Assembly: GCF_010499455.1 (NCBI RefSeq)
Contig: NZ_JAAGOH010000005.1
Coordinates: forward strand, 1-64,000
DNA from: Ideonella livida
GTDB lineage: Bacteria; Pseudomonadota; Gammaproteobacteria; Burkholderiales; Burkholderiaceae_C
Reading direction: 5' to 3'
Length of the DNA: 64,000 nucleotides
Positions 7,328 through 18,324 of this stretch are shown piece by piece; position 1 is the stretch's first letter, and each line of letters begins with the position of its first letter. Both the position numbers and the translations under genes were made by a program. The notes below the pieces were generated by a model. It searched no databases and had not been told where the DNA came from. It saw only the letters and a program-made list of their open reading frames with translations.

Positions 7328-9103
7328 ATGCGCACCAATCTGCCGGTCACGCCCCGCCGCCATCCCTTTCCTCATGGCGAGACGCTGGTCTCCACCACCG
7401 ATCTGAAGGGCCGGATCCTCTACTGCAACAGTGCGTTCGTGGAGGTGAGCGGCTACACCAGCGCGGAATTGCTGGGGCAGCCTCACAACATGATCCGCCA
7501 CCCGGACATGCCCGAGGAGGCCTTCCGGGACATGTGGGTCACCATCCAGTCCGGCCGACCCTGGTCAGGCTTGGTCAAGAACCGCTGCAAGAACGGTGAC
7601 CACTACTGGGTGATGGCCAACGTCATCCCCCTGATCGACGACCAGGGCAAGCCGGCGGGCTACATGTCGGTGCGCACCGAACCGGGAGAAGCCGAGGTGG
7701 CCGCAGCCGAGCAGCTCTACGCCCGGATGCGGCAAGAGGAGCAGGCCGGCCAGCTGAGCGTGGTGCTGCAGAGCGGCGAGCTGCTGGCCGCACGGGGACT
7801 GGGGCGCTGGCTGCACCAGATGCGGCCAGGCCTGCGGGCCCGCATGACCTTGGCAGCCACCGGCATCGGTGCCCTGGGCTTTCTGTTGGGCGAGCACCAG
7901 GCCGACGGCCTGTCTCACATGACCTGGGCCGAGGCCCTCGTCGGCCTGATGGCTGTGGCCACCTGTGGCGCGCTGGGCGGCTGGTACCTCAGGCGCCTGG
8001 TGGCCCAGCCGGTGCTGGAGCTGGTCGTGGCCGCCAACCAGATGGCCGGAGGCAACCTCACCCGCGCGGTGACCAGCACCCGTCGTGATGAGATGGGAGA
8101 GCTCGCCAAGGCGCTGTCGCAACTCAACGTCAACTTGCGCTCCATCGTGCGTGACGCCCGCCGCGGCATGGAGGACGTGCGCCAGGGCACAGCCACCATC
8201 GCCGAGGGTAACCTGGACCTGTCCTCGCGCACCGAATCGCAGGCCAGCAGCCTGCAGCAGACCGCCGCGTCCATGGAGCAAATCACCGCCACGCTGCGCC
8301 AGAGCACCCAGATGGCCGGTCAAGCCGCCTCGCGGGCGGATCACGCGCTGGAGCTCACCGGCCAAAGCGATCAGCGGGTAGCAGCCTTGACCGAGACCAT
8401 GGCCCGCATCAGCGAGGCGTCCCGGCGTATCAGCGAGATCATCCAAGTGGTGGACAGCATCGCCTTCCAGACCAACATCCTGGCCCTGAACGCCGCGGTG
8501 GAAGCCGCCAGAGCCGGCGAGCAGGGCCGCGGCTTTGCCGTGGTGGCCGGCGAGGTACGCGCCCTGGCGCAACGCACCACGGTGGCCGCGCGCGAGATCC
8601 GCGGCCTCATCCAGGCCTCCGTGGAAGAGGTCACCCAAGGCGATGGTCAGACCCAGGAAGTCCAGTCGGCGATGCAACAGGTCCGTGAAGCCACCTCCGA
8701 GCTGCAGGCGCTGGTGGCCCAGATCAGCCACGGCATGAACGAGCAGCTGCTGGGTGTGTCGCAGATCAACCAGGCCGTCTCGGACATGGACGGCATGACG
8801 CAGAAGAATGCGGCACTGGTCGAGGAGATCGCCGCCTCGGCTTCGGAACTGGAGACCAAGGCGCGGGAAGTGGCCAACGCGGTCGCGGTGTTCCGGCTGG
8901 AGCATGGCGAAACCGGGCAAGCCACCGGTGACGCCGTGGCCCTGAGACGTCAGGCCAAGACCTCCCCCTCGGCGCCCGCGGGCAAAGCGGTCAAGCCCCA
9001 AGCCCCCTCGCCCTCAGCCCCCCTTGCCCCGCCACGTCCGGCCAAGGCCGCAGCGCCCGCGACGACGCAGGACCAGGGTCAGGAGGAATGGACGACCTTT
9101 TGA
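7328..9103 (+). CDS. PAS-domain methyl-accepting chemotaxis protein (Aer-like)
   Basis: A 591-residue chemoreceptor. Residues about 10-120 form a cytoplasmic PAS domain typical of Aer redox or energy-taxis sensors ([21 protein letters not shown], then [10 protein letters not shown] and [10 protein letters not shown]). Two close hydrophobic segments at about 172-190 and 203-222 make a membrane hairpin with almost no periplasmic loop. HAMP and coiled-coil regions follow, with the conserved signalling tip [19 protein letters not shown] near 378-397. The protein ends EEWTTF after a Pro/Ala linker, which resembles the xWxxF pentapeptide that tethers CheR and CheB. ATG 7328 has GAAGAGG upstream. 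No che genes are nearby. Confidence 0.88.
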   Translation: MRTNLPVTPRRHPFPHGETLVSTTDLKGRILYCNSAFVEVSGYTSAELLGQPHNMIRHPDMPEEAFRDMWVTIQSGRPWSGLVKNRCKNGDHYWVMANVIPLIDDQGKPAGYMSVRTEPGEAEVAAAEQLYARMRQEEQAGQLSVVLQSGELLAARGLGRWLHQMRPGLRARMTLAATGIGALGFLLGEHQADGLSHMTWAEALVGLMAVATCGALGGWYLRRLVAQPVLELVVAANQMAGGNLTRAVTSTRRDEMGELAKALSQLNVNLRSIVRDARRGMEDVRQGTATIAEGNLDLSSRTESQASSLQQTAASMEQITATLRQSTQMAGQAASRADHALELTGQSDQRVAALTETMARISEASRRISEIIQVVDSIAFQTNILALNAAVEAARAGEQGRGFAVVAGEVRALAQRTTVAAREIRGLIQASVEEVTQGDGQTQEVQSAMQQVREATSELQALVAQISHGMNEQLLGVSQINQAVSDMDGMTQKNAALVEEIAASASELETKAREVANAVAVFRLEHGETGQATGDAVALRRQAKTSPSAPAGKAVKPQAPSPSAPLAPPRPAKAAAPATTQDQGQEEWTTF

Positions 9104-9193
9104 GGCGGCCCGCCGCAGACGCTGCAATCGGCCCTTAAAGCGCCCGTTCGGGCACGGCGGGCCGGCCCCCGCAGTGCGCCGGGTGCCAGGGCT

Positions 9194-9982
9194 TCAACCC
9201 AGCCGCTGGCGAGCGCTTTCGTACAGGCAGATGGCGGCAGCGGCGCCGACATTGAGGGATTCCTCACCACCGGGCTGCGGAATCATCACCCGCTGCGGGC
9301 AAGCCGCCAGCAGTTCCGCGCCTATACCTTGCCCTTCGTGGCCAAAAACCCAAGCGCAAGGTTGGGGCAAACGGGTGCGGTGCAGCGGCTGGGCGGCATA
9401 AGAACTGGTCGCCACCAGGGGCACATCCAGACCCAGTACCGCCTCCAGGCTCAGGCCTTCTTGCAGATGCAGGGCGAAATGGGCCCCCATGCCCGCACGC
9501 AGCACCTTGGGCGACCACAGCGCCGCCGTCCCCTTGAGTGCCAGCACCCGGCACACGCCCATGGCCGCAGCAGTGCGCAGGATGGTGCCGACGTTGCCGG
9601 CATCCTGCAGCCGGTCCAGCACCACGGCGGCGGTGCCCGCGGCAGCGTCCTTGGGCGCCAGATCGGCCAGGTCCGCCAGCAAACCCATCGGGGGCGGCGA
9701 CTCCAGGCCGCTCAGTCCGGCCATCAGCGCCGTCTCCACCAGCACCCACTCCGCTGCCGCCGGCCACAGCGTCCGCAGCTCGGCCTGACCCTCCCAGGCC
9801 TGCGCCGTCATCACCCCCAGCCGGGCCTGCCGCCCGCGGGCCAGCAAGGCCCGCGCCAGGTGATCCCCCTCCAACCACACCTGCCCTTGGCGGCGGTAGG
9901 CCGTGGGCTCGGTGGCCAGCCGGCGCAGCAGCTTGACCAGCGGGTTGGCCGCCGAGCTGATGAGCTTGGGGTCCGCGCTCAT
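9194..9982 (-). CDS. TrmH/SpoU-family RNA 2'-O-methyltransferase
   Basis: A 262-residue SPOUT methyltransferase that should transfer a methyl group from S-adenosylmethionine to a ribose 2'-OH of rRNA or tRNA. The N-terminal substrate-binding domain begins [16 protein letters not shown]. The knotted C-terminal domain carries the three SpoU motifs: [29 protein letters not shown] and [19 protein letters not shown]. The exact target nucleotide cannot be read from sequence. It is the last gene of the rpsB-to-rnhB cluster; its ATG overlaps the rnhB stop (ATGA, 9979-9982). It is convergent with the chemoreceptor gene. Confidence 0.85.
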   Translation of the reverse strand: MSADPKLISSAANPLVKLLRRLATEPTAYRRQGQVWLEGDHLARALLARGRQARLGVMTAQAWEGQAELRTLWPAAAEWVLVETALMAGLSGLESPPPMGLLADLADLAPKDAAAGTAAVVLDRLQDAGNVGTILRTAAAMGVCRVLALKGTAALWSPKVLRAGMGAHFALHLQEGLSLEAVLGLDVPLVATSSYAAQPLHRTRLPQPCAWVFGHEGQGIGAELLAACPQRVMIPQPGGEESLNVGAAAAICLYESARQRLG

Positions 9983-10629
9983 GCCGCCCCCCCGACGCGC
10001 ACGGCGGGCGCCTGCAGCACGGTGCGCACCGGCCCGAACGAGCGGCGGTGGGCATTGCAAGCACCGTGGCGCCGCAAGGCCTCCAGATGGGCGCTGGTGG
10101 GATAGCCCTTGTGCACTGCAAAGCCGTACACCGGCCAGCGGCGGTCCAGGTCGGTGCACAGCCGGTCGCGCGTCACCTTGGCCAGGATGGACGCCGCAGA
10201 GATGGCTGGCACCTTGTCGTCCCCCTTGACGATGGCCTCGGCCGGCATGCGCAGCACCGGAATGCGGTTGCCATCGACCAGCACCTTACCCGGCACCAGC
10301 CTCAGGCCTTCCACGGCACGCCGCATGGCCAGCAGCGAGGCCTGAAGGATGTTGAGGCTGTCGATCTCCTCGACGCTGGCCTCGGCGATGCAGCTGCACA
10401 GGGCCTTGGCACGGATCTCGTCGAACAGGGCCTCACGGCGCCGGGCCGTCAGCCGCTTGGAGTCACGCAAGCCCTCGATGGGCTGCTGGTCATCGAGGAT
10501 GACCGCGGCGGCCACCACCGGGCCCGCCAGGGGGCCACGGCCGGCTTCATCCACCCCGGCCACCAAGCCACAGGAGGGAAAGGAGAAACTCAACTGGGAA
10601 TCAGGCGCCCAGCACTTGCGCGACGGCAT
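9979..10629 (-). CDS. rnhB: Ribonuclease HII
   Basis: Cleaves RNA of RNA-DNA hybrids and starts removal of single ribonucleotides from DNA. The N-terminal [21 protein letters not shown] holds the DEAGRGP active site, and [37 protein letters not shown] and [11 protein letters not shown] follow in order. With the ATG at 10629 the protein has 216 residues and overlaps the end of lpxB by 29 nt. A TTG at 10593 would give a shorter N-terminus, and neither start has a strong ribosome site. The 4-nt overlap with the downstream methyltransferase gene suggests coupling. Confidence 0.92.
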   Translation of the reverse strand: MPSRKCWAPDSQLSFSFPSCGLVAGVDEAGRGPLAGPVVAAAVILDDQQPIEGLRDSKRLTARRREALFDEIRAKALCSCIAEASVEEIDSLNILQASLLAMRRAVEGLRLVPGKVLVDGNRIPVLRMPAEAIVKGDDKVPAISAASILAKVTRDRLCTDLDRRWPVYGFAVHKGYPTSAHLEALRRHGACNAHRRSFGPVRTVLQAPAVRVGGAA

Positions 10630-11761
10630 CGGCAGCTTTCTGCGCCATGTTCTGGCGCAACTGGACATGCAAGGCGTCAAAGCGCTGCGCCAGACGCTCA
10701 CAACGGGCGGGGTCGTCCAACCAGGCCAGGGCCTGTTCACACAGGGCCTCAGGCGTGAGGGCGTCCTGCACCAACTCCGGCACACAGGTCTCCTGGCACA
10801 GGATGTTGGGCAGGCTGATCCAGGGCAGATACGCCTTGCGTCGCATGTAGAGGTGGTTGAGCCAGTGCAGGCGATAAGCCACCACCATGGGGCGCTTGAA
10901 CAGCGCTGCCTCCAGGGTGGCCGTGCCACTGGCGATCAAGGTCAGGTCACAGGCGGCCAACGCAGCATGCGCCTGCCCCTCAAGCAGTCGGACGTCGGCC
11001 TGACGGATGTGACGGGCCACCAGGGGCTCTAGCAGCCCGCGGAGGCCGGGCACCACCGGCAGCACAAACCGCAGACCCGGCCGCTTCGCGGCCAGCAGCT
11101 CGGCCGCCTTGAGCAAGGACGGCGCGATGTGAGTGATCTCACTGCGCCGGCTGCCCGGCAACAGCGCCACCACCTCACCCTCGCCCTCCAGACCCAACTG
11201 CTGCCGGGCGGCATCACGAGGCACCTCGCGCGGAATCAGGTCCGCCAGCGGGTGACCGACAAAGGTGGCGGCGATGCCATGACGTGCCAGCAGCGCAGGC
11301 TCAAACGGAAACAGGCACAGCACATGGTCGGTGGCTTCGGCCAGGGTCTTCACCCGCTCGCCACGCCAGGCCCAGATGGAGGGGCACACAAAGTGGATCG
11401 TGCGCACGCCCTGCGCTTTCAACCGGCGCTCGAGGCCAAAGTTGAAGTCAGGCGCGTCCACCCCGATGAACACCGCCGGCCGCTCTGCCAGCAGGCGGTC
11501 TCCCAGCTCGCGGCGCAGGCGCAGCAGGCTGCGCAACTGCTTGAGTGCATCCACATAACCGAACACCGACAAGCGCTCGGCAGGCCACCAGGCCTGGAAG
11601 CCCTCGGCCAACAGGCGAGGTCCGCCGATACCCTCGGCCTGCACCTCAGGCCAGCGGGCCTTGAGGCCCTGCAACATCAGGCTGGCCAACAGGTCGCCAG
11701 AGGCCTCACCCGCCACCATGCCCAGGCGCAGAGGGCGCCGGGCCCCGTTCACAGCTGCCAT
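10601..11761 (-). CDS. lpxB: Lipid-A-disaccharide synthase
   Basis: Joins UDP-2,3-diacylglucosamine and lipid X to form the lipid A disaccharide at the inner membrane. The 386-residue protein starts with the GT-B N-terminal motif [34 protein letters not shown] and [10 protein letters not shown]-like [15 protein letters not shown] follow, then PGSRRSEI and the sugar-nucleotide region [21 protein letters not shown] 11761 shares one base with the lpxA stop (TGATG). This is the classic lpxD-fabZ-lpxA-lpxB order. Confidence 0.95.
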   Translation of the reverse strand: MAAVNGARRPLRLGMVAGEASGDLLASLMLQGLKARWPEVQAEGIGGPRLLAEGFQAWWPAERLSVFGYVDALKQLRSLLRLRRELGDRLLAERPAVFIGVDAPDFNFGLERRLKAQGVRTIHFVCPSIWAWRGERVKTLAEATDHVLCLFPFEPALLARHGIAATFVGHPLADLIPREVPRDAARQQLGLEGEGEVVALLPGSRRSEITHIAPSLLKAAELLAAKRPGLRFVLPVVPGLRGLLEPLVARHIRQADVRLLEGQAHAALAACDLTLIASGTATLEAALFKRPMVVAYRLHWLNHLYMRRKAYLPWISLPNILCQETCVPELVQDALTPEALCEQALAWLDDPARCERLAQRFDALHVQLRQNMAQKAADAVAQVLGA

Positions 11762-12615
11762 CAACGCACGATGCCGCGCTTGGCGGCGGCCAGAAAGTCG
11801 ACCATCGTGGCAACGTCGCTGGCGACGTCGCCAGGCACCAGCGCCTCCACGCGGGCGGCGGCTGAAGGGGCCTCGACAGCCTCAGCCGGCGCCGGCTCCT
11901 CGGCAGTGGCCAAGCCTTGGATGGCTGCGACCGCCTGCTCCAGCGTGAGGCCGGAGCGGTAGAGCAGCTTGTGCATCTGCTTGATGGCGGAGATGCGGGC
12001 GGCACTGAAACCGCGGCGCCGAAGCCCCGTCAAGTTGATGGCACGCGCGGCCAGCGGATTGCCCTCCACCGTCATGAAGGGAGGGACGTCCTGGGCCACA
12101 TGCCCCTGGAAGCCGATCATGGCGTGGGCACCGATGTGGACGAACTGGTGCACGCCGGTCAGGCCGCCAATGACCGCCCAGTCGCCGACGTGCACATGGC
12201 CGGCCAGGGTCGCGTTGTTGGCGAGGATGGTATGGCTGCCCAAGCGGACGTCATGGGCCAGATGCACATAGGCCATGATCCAGTTGTCCGACCCCACCCG
12301 GGTCACGCCCTCTTCCTTCCAGGTCCCGGTGTTGAAGGTGCAGAACTCGCGCACGGTGTTTCGGTCACCGATGCGCAGCTCGGTCTCCTCCTGGCCGTGG
12401 CTGATGTCCTGAGGCACAGCACCGATGGAGCAGAACTGGAAGAAGCGGTTCTGGCTGCCGATGGTGGTGCGCCCCTCGATCACGCAGTGCGGACCGACAA
12501 CGGTACCTGCGCCGATACGGACATGGGGCCCGATGAGGGTGTAGGCCCCGACCTGCACGTCCTCGGCCAGTTCGGCGGCCGGGTCGACAATGGCTGTCGG
12601 GTGAATGATCGCCAT
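11761..12615 (-). CDS. lpxA: UDP-N-acetylglucosamine O-acyltransferase
   Basis: First enzyme of lipid A synthesis; moves a 3-hydroxyacyl chain from acyl carrier protein to UDP-GlcNAc. The 284 residues form a left-handed beta-helix of hexapeptide repeats starting [45 protein letters not shown] contains the catalytic His, and GLRRRGFS opens the helical C-terminus. It is about 20 residues longer than the usual 262, because of an Ala/Glu-rich insertion near residues 225-250. ATG 12615 lies 33 nt after fabZ and the gene runs directly into lpxB. Confidence 0.95.
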   Translation of the reverse strand: MAIIHPTAIVDPAAELAEDVQVGAYTLIGPHVRIGAGTVVGPHCVIEGRTTIGSQNRFFQFCSIGAVPQDISHGQEETELRIGDRNTVREFCTFNTGTWKEEGVTRVGSDNWIMAYVHLAHDVRLGSHTILANNATLAGHVHVGDWAVIGGLTGVHQFVHIGAHAMIGFQGHVAQDVPPFMTVEGNPLAARAINLTGLRRRGFSAARISAIKQMHKLLYRSGLTLEQAVAAIQGLATAEEPAPAEAVEAPSAAARVEALVPGDVASDVATMVDFLAAAKRGIVR

Positions 12616-12648
12616 GTGCTGCTGCTCCTGGTGCTGCGGATCGCCCGA

Positions 12649-13092
12649 TCAGGCGATCTTGCGCATGGTGCACATCAGCTCGGCTTCCGCGGCCAGTTGG
12701 CCATCCACCAGGGCACGCCCCTTGTACTTGTAGATGCCGGCCTTGGCGCGCTCGATGCTGGCTTCCAGGATGAGCTGGTCACCGGGCTCCACCGGCCGCT
12801 TGAAGCGTGCGCCGTCGATACCCGCGAAATACACCACGGTGTCGTCGCCCGGATCCTGGTCCAGGGAGGCGAACGACAGCAGGGCGGCGGCCTGGGCCAG
12901 CGCCTCCAGGATCATCACGCCCGGCATGACCGGTCGGTGAGGGAAGTGCCCCAAGAAAACCGGCTCGTTGATGGACACGTTCTTGAGCGCCTTGATGCGC
13001 ACGTTCTTCTCGATCTCCAGCACCCGATCCACCAGCAGGATGGGATAGCGGTGGGGGAGACGCTTGAGGATCTGATGGATGTCCATGGTCAT
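12649..13092 (-). CDS. fabZ: 3-hydroxyacyl-ACP dehydratase FabZ
   Basis: Dehydrates 3-hydroxyacyl-ACP in fatty acid elongation and competes with LpxA and LpxD for the same acyl-ACP pool. The 147-residue hot-dog protein carries [13 protein letters not shown] and the catalytic [20 protein letters not shown] region, with the active-site His and Glu present. The ATG at 13092 overlaps the lpxD stop (ATGA); a second in-frame ATG lies at 13086. Confidence 0.95.
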   Translation of the reverse strand: MTMDIHQILKRLPHRYPILLVDRVLEIEKNVRIKALKNVSINEPVFLGHFPHRPVMPGVMILEALAQAAALLSFASLDQDPGDDTVVYFAGIDGARFKRPVEPGDQLILEASIERAKAGIYKYKGRALVDGQLAAEAELMCTMRKIA

Positions 13093-14159
13093 GGTGTGAG
13101 CTTCTTCTCGACCGCTCGCAGGCGGCTTCTCAGTTGGTGCAGCTGACGCAGGGTCGCTGCGTTCTTTTCCCAGTTGCCGTTCTCGTCGATCGGGAACACG
13201 CCGCTGTATTGGCCGGGCTTGAGGATGGAACTCATGACCACGCTGGCCGCGGAGATGTGCACGTGATCGCCGATTTCGAGGTGCCCCAGGATCATGGCGG
13301 CCCCGCCGAAGGTGCAATGCGCACCGATGCGGGCACTGCCGGCCACGCCCACACATCCGGCCATGGCGGTGTGGGCACCGATGCGCACGTTGTGAGCGAT
13401 CTGGATGAGGTTGTCCAGCTTCACGCCATCCTCGAGCACCGTGTCCTCCAGCGCACCGCGGTCGATGCAGGTATTGGCGCCGACCTCGACGTCGTCCCCC
13501 ATCCACACGGCCCCCAGCTGTTCGATCTTCTCCCAGCGACCCTGGTGGGGTGCGAAGCCGAAGCCGTCCGCACCAATGACTGCGCCGGAATGCAACACAC
13601 CGCGCTGCCCCATGCGGCACTCCGCCCCGAAGGCCACGCGGGCTGCCAGGCGGGAGCCCGCACCGATCTCGGCATCGCGGCCCACCTGGCATTGCGGACC
13701 GATCACCACGCCATCTCCCAGGCAGGCACCCTCTTCGATGACACTCAGCGGGCCAACGCTCACGCCCGTTCCTAACCTCACCCCCTGCCCCAGCACGGCA
13801 CTGGGGTGGATGCCCGGGGCGGCCGCCGGCCGCACGCGGGCTGCCCACCAGCGGGTGAGCTGTGCGAAAGCGCGGTAGGGATCGGCCACGATCAGCGCTG
13901 TGCCTCCCGCCGCCACCACGTCCTCGGCGGCATCAGCGCGCACGATCACCGCACTGGCGCAGCAGGTGGCCAGCTTGGACTTGAGCTTGGGATTGGCCAG
14001 AAAGCTCAGCTCGCCGGCCTGAGCCGTCTCCAGGGGAGCCATGCGCCGGATGCGCAGCCCCGCATCCCCCAGCACCTGGGCGGCCAACTCGGCCGCGATG
14101 TCCGCGATCAGTGGCGCCTGTTCATCTTGCAGTGCGCGCACGGTCTCACTTGCCCGCAT
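13089..14159 (-). CDS. lpxD: UDP-3-O-(3-hydroxyacyl)glucosamine N-acyltransferase
   Basis: Third lipid A step; adds the N-linked hydroxyacyl chain. The 356-residue protein has an N-terminal uridine-binding domain (about 1-110, with [12 protein letters not shown]) and a hexapeptide left-handed helix. [17 protein letters not shown] contains the catalytic His. It ends in a basic helix, [18 protein letters not shown]. The start lies inside the last 14 nt of ompH, and the stop overlaps fabZ by 4 nt. Confidence 0.95.
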   Translation of the reverse strand: MRASETVRALQDEQAPLIADIAAELAAQVLGDAGLRIRRMAPLETAQAGELSFLANPKLKSKLATCCASAVIVRADAAEDVVAAGGTALIVADPYRAFAQLTRWWAARVRPAAAPGIHPSAVLGQGVRLGTGVSVGPLSVIEEGACLGDGVVIGPQCQVGRDAEIGAGSRLAARVAFGAECRMGQRGVLHSGAVIGADGFGFAPHQGRWEKIEQLGAVWMGDDVEVGANTCIDRGALEDTVLEDGVKLDNLIQIAHNVRIGAHTAMAGCVGVAGSARIGAHCTFGGAAMILGHLEIGDHVHISAASVVMSSILKPGQYSGVFPIDENGNWEKNAATLRQLHQLRSRLRAVEKKLTP

Positions 14160-14652
14160 TCAGGGCGTCAATGACCTTCTTGGTGATGTCCACACGAGGA
14201 CCGGCAAACACCACCTCCTGCAGGATCAGGTCGTACTTTTCCTGCTCGAAGATCTGCTTGATGACCTTACTGGCGGCCTCGGTCACCCGGGAGAGCTCTT
14301 CGTTCTTGCGCTGGTTCAGGTCTTCCAGCAGCTCGCGGCGGCGGCGCTCAAACTCGCGCTGCTGCTCGGCCAGCTCACGCTGGCGGCGGGTACGCTCAGA
14401 CTCGGCCAGCATAGGGCTGTCCTTCTCCAGCTTCTCAGCCAAGCTGCGCAGCTTGTTGCCGAAGTCGTTGAGCTCGGTCTCACGCTTCTTGAATTCCGCC
14501 TCCAGCTTGGCCTGGGCCGCCTTGGCGGGCAAGGATTCGCGCAGGACACGCTCGCCGTTGACGTAGCCGATCTTCAGTTCCTGGGCGGTGGCAGCGCTCG
14601 CACCAATCGCCAGCACCAGTGCCAGCAGCCAGCGTTGGGGGGTATGCATCAT
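14146..14652 (-). CDS. ompH: OmpH/Skp periplasmic chaperone
   Basis: Holds unfolded outer-membrane proteins on their way to the BAM complex. The 168-residue precursor has a signal peptide ([23 protein letters not shown], cleavage after about residue 23) and mature [15 protein letters not shown] long charged coiled-coil arm follows at residues 45-120, rich in Lys, Glu and Arg, and then [20 protein letters not shown]. Its start overlaps the bamA stop by one base (TGATG), so chaperone and BamA are made from one message. Confidence 0.93.
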   Translation of the reverse strand: MMHTPQRWLLALVLAIGASAATAQELKIGYVNGERVLRESLPAKAAQAKLEAEFKKRETELNDFGNKLRSLAEKLEKDSPMLAESERTRRQRELAEQQREFERRRRELLEDLNQRKNEELSRVTEAASKVIKQIFEQEKYDLILQEVVFAGPRVDITKKVIDALNAGK

Positions 14653-16967
14653 CAAAAGGCCGTTCCGATCTGAAACTGCAAACGTTGAATCTTATCCCGA
14701 CTGAATGCCCTCAAGGGCAGGCCGTAGCTCAGCTTGAGCGGCCCGACCGGCGAGATCCAGGACAGGCCCACGCCATAGGACGAGCGCAGGTCCGACAGCT
14801 CCACCGGCTGGTAGCTGGCCCAAACGTTGCCCGCGTCCACGAAACCGAAGATCCGCAGGGTCTTGTCGTTGCCGGTGCCCGGCAGGGGCACATACAGCTC
14901 GGAGTTGAGGTTGAGTCGGCGGTTGCCGCCGTTGTAGGCGCCCGTCACATCCACTGCCCCCAGCGAACTCTGCTCGAAGACCCGGACCGAGCCCAGACCA
15001 CCGCCATAAAAGTTCTTGAACACCGGATAGGGGCGGCCGTTGAGGCCCTCTCCCCAGCCCAGCTCCGCGTTCAAGCCCAGCGTGAACTTGCGCAGGAAGG
15101 GCAGGTACTGCTGAAACTGGTAGTTGGCCCGGGCGTACTGCATGTCGCCCACCAAGCTGGTCTCCAGGTTGACCCGCTGGTAGCGGCCACGCGTGGGCGC
15201 GATGGGGTTGTCTCGCTCCTCCCGCGCCCAGCCCAGGGTCACCGGGAAGCCGGTGCTGTTGTTGCCGAAGATGGCCACATGGTTGCGGTAGCTCAGCGGA
15301 ATGCCGGTGGCGGTGCCCACGCGCATCTGCTCGGCCCCCAGGCCGACGAAGACGGTATCGGTCTCGGTGTAGGGAATGCCGAAACGGATGGTGGCCCCCG
15401 GCGTGGCCAGCGTGTAGGCGCTGCCCAGGCTGTTGACCGGCCGGCTGGTGCGGTAGTAGACCTCGATGGCGCGCGAGATGCCGTCCTCGGTGTAGTACGG
15501 GTCCACCGTCGAGACCATCATCGAGCGGCTCAGGCGGCTGGTGTTCAGGTCGATGCCCAGGTAGTTGCCGGTGCCGAAGATGTTTTCCTTGCGGATCGAG
15601 GCGGTCAGGGCCAGACGGTCGGCCGTCGAGTAGCCCGCTGACAGCATCAGGCTGCCGGTGGGCTTCTCCACCACACGCAGCAACAGGTCCACCTGATCCG
15701 GAGCACCCGGGACCTCCTGGGTCTCGACCGCCACCTCGGTGAAGTAGCCCAGGCGTTCGACGCGATCCCGGGAGAGCTTGATCTTGCGACCGTCGTACCA
15801 AGCCGACTCAAACTGGCGGAACTCCCGGCGGATCACATCGTCGCGGGTCAGGGAATTGCCTGAGATGTTGATGCGCCGCACGTTGACCCGCAGCCCAGGC
15901 ACGCCGGTCAGCACCACAGTGACGGTGCCGGTGGCACGGTCCAACTCGGTGCGCTGCTCGACCCGTGCAAAGGCGTAGCCGTAGTTCGCGAAGACCTCGG
16001 AGAACTGGCGTACCGTGGCGCTCACATCGTCGCCCCGGTAGGGCTCACCCGGCCGAATCTGCACCTTGGTGCGGAATTCCTCCTCACGCCCCAGGTACTC
16101 GCCTTCCATGCGGACCGCCGCCACCGAATAGGGGCGTCCTTCATGCAAAGTGATGCCGATGTCGATGGACTGCTTGTCCGGGGACATGGTCACCAGGGTG
16201 CCCTTGATATCGAACTCCAGGAAGCCGTTGTTCAGGTAGAACGAGCGGATCTTCTCCAGGTCGGCGTTGAGCTTGGTGCGGGCATAGCGGTCGGACTTGG
16301 TGTACCAAGTCATCCACCCACCGGTCGTCAGGTCCAGCAGGTCAAGCAACTCCGATTGGCTGTAGGCCTGATTGCCGCTGATGCTGATGTCCCGGATGCG
16401 GGCGATCTCGCCTTCGACCACGGTGAAAGTAACATCCACCCGGTTGCGCTCCACCGGCGTGGCCGTGGTGACCACCTCCGCCCCATAGAAGCTGCGGGTG
16501 AGGTACTGACGCTTGATCTCCTGCTCGGCACGGTCGATGACCGCCTTGTCAAAAGGCATGCCCTCGCCAATGCCGTTGTCCTTGAGCGCCTTGAGGATCG
16601 TGTCCTTGTCGAACTCCCGCAAGCCGGAGAAGTTCACCGCGGCGATGAAACTGCGCTCATCGACGACGAGCACCACCACCGGCCCTTCCAAGTCAATGCG
16701 CACGTCCTTGAAAAGCCCAGTGGCGAACAAGGCACGCAGCGCCGCCGCGCCCTTCTCGTCGTTGTAGGTGTCGCCAATGCGGAACGGCAATGCGCCAAAG
16801 ACCGTGCCCGGGTCGCTGCGCTGCATGCCCTCGACCCGGATGTCCCGGATCTCGAAGGGCTCTACCGCCCAGGCGGGCATCGCCGCCTGCACTGACGCCG
16901 TGACCACGAGCACCCGCAGCGGGTGCAACCCTTGGAGAAACGAGGGGAGACGCATCAGCACATTCAT
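14652..16967 (-). CDS. bamA: Outer membrane protein assembly factor BamA
   Basis: Central Omp85 barrel that folds and inserts outer-membrane proteins. The 771-residue precursor has a signal sequence ending near PAWA (residue 34). Five POTRA repeats follow, starting FEIRDIRVEGMQRSDPGTVF, and then the 16-strand barrel with the conserved GLSWISPVGPLKLSYGLPL near the end. The C-terminal residue is Phe (FQIGTAF). ATG 16967 overlaps the rseP stop (ATGA). Partners BamB and BamD are encoded elsewhere in this window. Confidence 0.96.
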   Translation of the reverse strand: MNVLMRLPSFLQGLHPLRVLVVTASVQAAMPAWAVEPFEIRDIRVEGMQRSDPGTVFGALPFRIGDTYNDEKGAAALRALFATGLFKDVRIDLEGPVVVLVVDERSFIAAVNFSGLREFDKDTILKALKDNGIGEGMPFDKAVIDRAEQEIKRQYLTRSFYGAEVVTTATPVERNRVDVTFTVVEGEIARIRDISISGNQAYSQSELLDLLDLTTGGWMTWYTKSDRYARTKLNADLEKIRSFYLNNGFLEFDIKGTLVTMSPDKQSIDIGITLHEGRPYSVAAVRMEGEYLGREEEFRTKVQIRPGEPYRGDDVSATVRQFSEVFANYGYAFARVEQRTELDRATGTVTVVLTGVPGLRVNVRRINISGNSLTRDDVIRREFRQFESAWYDGRKIKLSRDRVERLGYFTEVAVETQEVPGAPDQVDLLLRVVEKPTGSLMLSAGYSTADRLALTASIRKENIFGTGNYLGIDLNTSRLSRSMMVSTVDPYYTEDGISRAIEVYYRTSRPVNSLGSAYTLATPGATIRFGIPYTETDTVFVGLGAEQMRVGTATGIPLSYRNHVAIFGNNSTGFPVTLGWAREERDNPIAPTRGRYQRVNLETSLVGDMQYARANYQFQQYLPFLRKFTLGLNAELGWGEGLNGRPYPVFKNFYGGGLGSVRVFEQSSLGAVDVTGAYNGGNRRLNLNSELYVPLPGTGNDKTLRIFGFVDAGNVWASYQPVELSDLRSSYGVGLSWISPVGPLKLSYGLPLRAFSRDKIQRLQFQIGTAF

Positions 16968-18319
16968 TCAAGGCCCAGCAACCGGACCAGATCGTTGGAC
17001 AGGGCGATGGACATCATCAACAGCAGAACGACGGCGCCACCGCGCTGCAACCTGGCCAGCCACCGCTCGGGAATCGGCCGGCCGGTCAACCCCTCGACGG
17101 CGTAATATATCAGGTGGCCTCCGTCGAGCATTGGCAGCGGCAGCAGGTTGAGCACACCCAAGCTGACGCTCACAACCGCCAGGAACGAGAGGAAAAAGCC
17201 CACGCCCATGCCGGCCGATTGCCCAGCGTGCTCCGCGATGGTCAACGGCCCGCTGAGCTGGCGCAAAGAGGCTTCACCCACCAGCATCCGGCCGAAGGTA
17301 GACACACTCAGCGCCGCCATGTCCCAGGTGCGGCTCAGGCCCTGCAAGACCCCTTCCAGCGGACCGGCCTGCACCAGCAGCCGCTCCGGCATGGCGCCCA
17401 CCACGGCATCGATCCTGCCGATGTGGCCGCCGCCATCCTGCCGATGCGAGCGAGGCGTCACCTCGACCAGCAGGGTTTGACCACCGCGCTCCACGGTCCA
17501 GCGCTGCAGACGACCCGGCGCGGATTGGATGCGGGTACGCAGGTCCGAAGCATCGACCACCGGCACCTCGTCCACCGCCAGGACACGGTCGGCGGGACGC
17601 AGCCCGGCCCGCTGGGCTGGACCGTCCTCGCGGACAGCCCCCATCACCGCGTCGGCACGCACGGACGCCAGGCCCAGACGCGCCCAGTCGACGGTATCGG
17701 CCGCTGGCGGCTGTGCGCCCGGCATCATCAGGCGCAGCACCCGCTCGCCCGAGGCACCTGCCGGACGCACCCGCAGACCGATCTCCGGACTGTCCTGCCA
17801 CGCACTCAGCAACTCCCGGCGCAGCGCGCCCATGGAAGGCACCTCGACCCAGTCCTGACCCTGTGCCGCCAGCGCCAACACCCGGTCGCCCGAAGCCAGG
17901 CCGGCTTCAGCCGCCACGGAGGCCGCAGGCGGGTGTCCGACGACCGGTGCCAGCTCCTCCACCCCCCACCAGGCGGAAGCGGCGTAGAGCACCACGGCCA
18001 GCATGAGGTTGGCCGCCGGCCCCGCGGCCGCGATCTGCGCGCGCTGGCCCGGCCCCAGGCGGTCGTGTGGCCGCCCGGCCACCGCCGGTGCCAAGGGCCC
18101 CTCCCGGGAGTCGGCCATCCGGACATAACCCCCCAAGGGCAAGGCACACACCACAAACTCGGTGCCGCTGGCCAGCGAGCGCCGCCACAGCACCGGCCCG
18201 AAGCCCACGGAAAAGCGAAGCACGGCCACCCCAAGACGCCGGGCAGCCGCGTAATGCCCCCATTCATGGACCACGATCAGCAGGCCCAGGGTGAGCAGAA
18301 AGGCCAGCAAGGTCTGCAT
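16964..18319 (-). CDS. rseP: Site-2 protease RseP
   Basis: Inner-membrane zinc metalloprotease that makes the intramembrane cut of anti-sigma-E and clears signal peptides. The 451-residue protein opens MQTLLAFLLTLGLLIVVHEW, so the zinc motif HEWGH is at residues 18-22. The third zinc ligand lies in LPMLDGGHL near residue 397. Two PDZ domains lie between: AGLASGDRVLAL is in the first and AGLRPADRVLAVDEVPV in the second. C-terminal helices follow. Co-transcription with bamA links envelope stress signalling to outer-membrane assembly. The stop overlaps bamA. Confidence 0.95.
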   Translation of the reverse strand: MQTLLAFLLTLGLLIVVHEWGHYAAARRLGVAVLRFSVGFGPVLWRRSLASGTEFVVCALPLGGYVRMADSREGPLAPAVAGRPHDRLGPGQRAQIAAAGPAANLMLAVVLYAASAWWGVEELAPVVGHPPAASVAAEAGLASGDRVLALAAQGQDWVEVPSMGALRRELLSAWQDSPEIGLRVRPAGASGERVLRLMMPGAQPPAADTVDWARLGLASVRADAVMGAVREDGPAQRAGLRPADRVLAVDEVPVVDASDLRTRIQSAPGRLQRWTVERGGQTLLVEVTPRSHRQDGGGHIGRIDAVVGAMPERLLVQAGPLEGVLQGLSRTWDMAALSVSTFGRMLVGEASLRQLSGPLTIAEHAGQSAGMGVGFFLSFLAVVSVSLGVLNLLPLPMLDGGHLIYYAVEGLTGRPIPERWLARLQRGGAVVLLLMMSIALSNDLVRLLGLE

Positions 18320-18324
18320 GGCAG

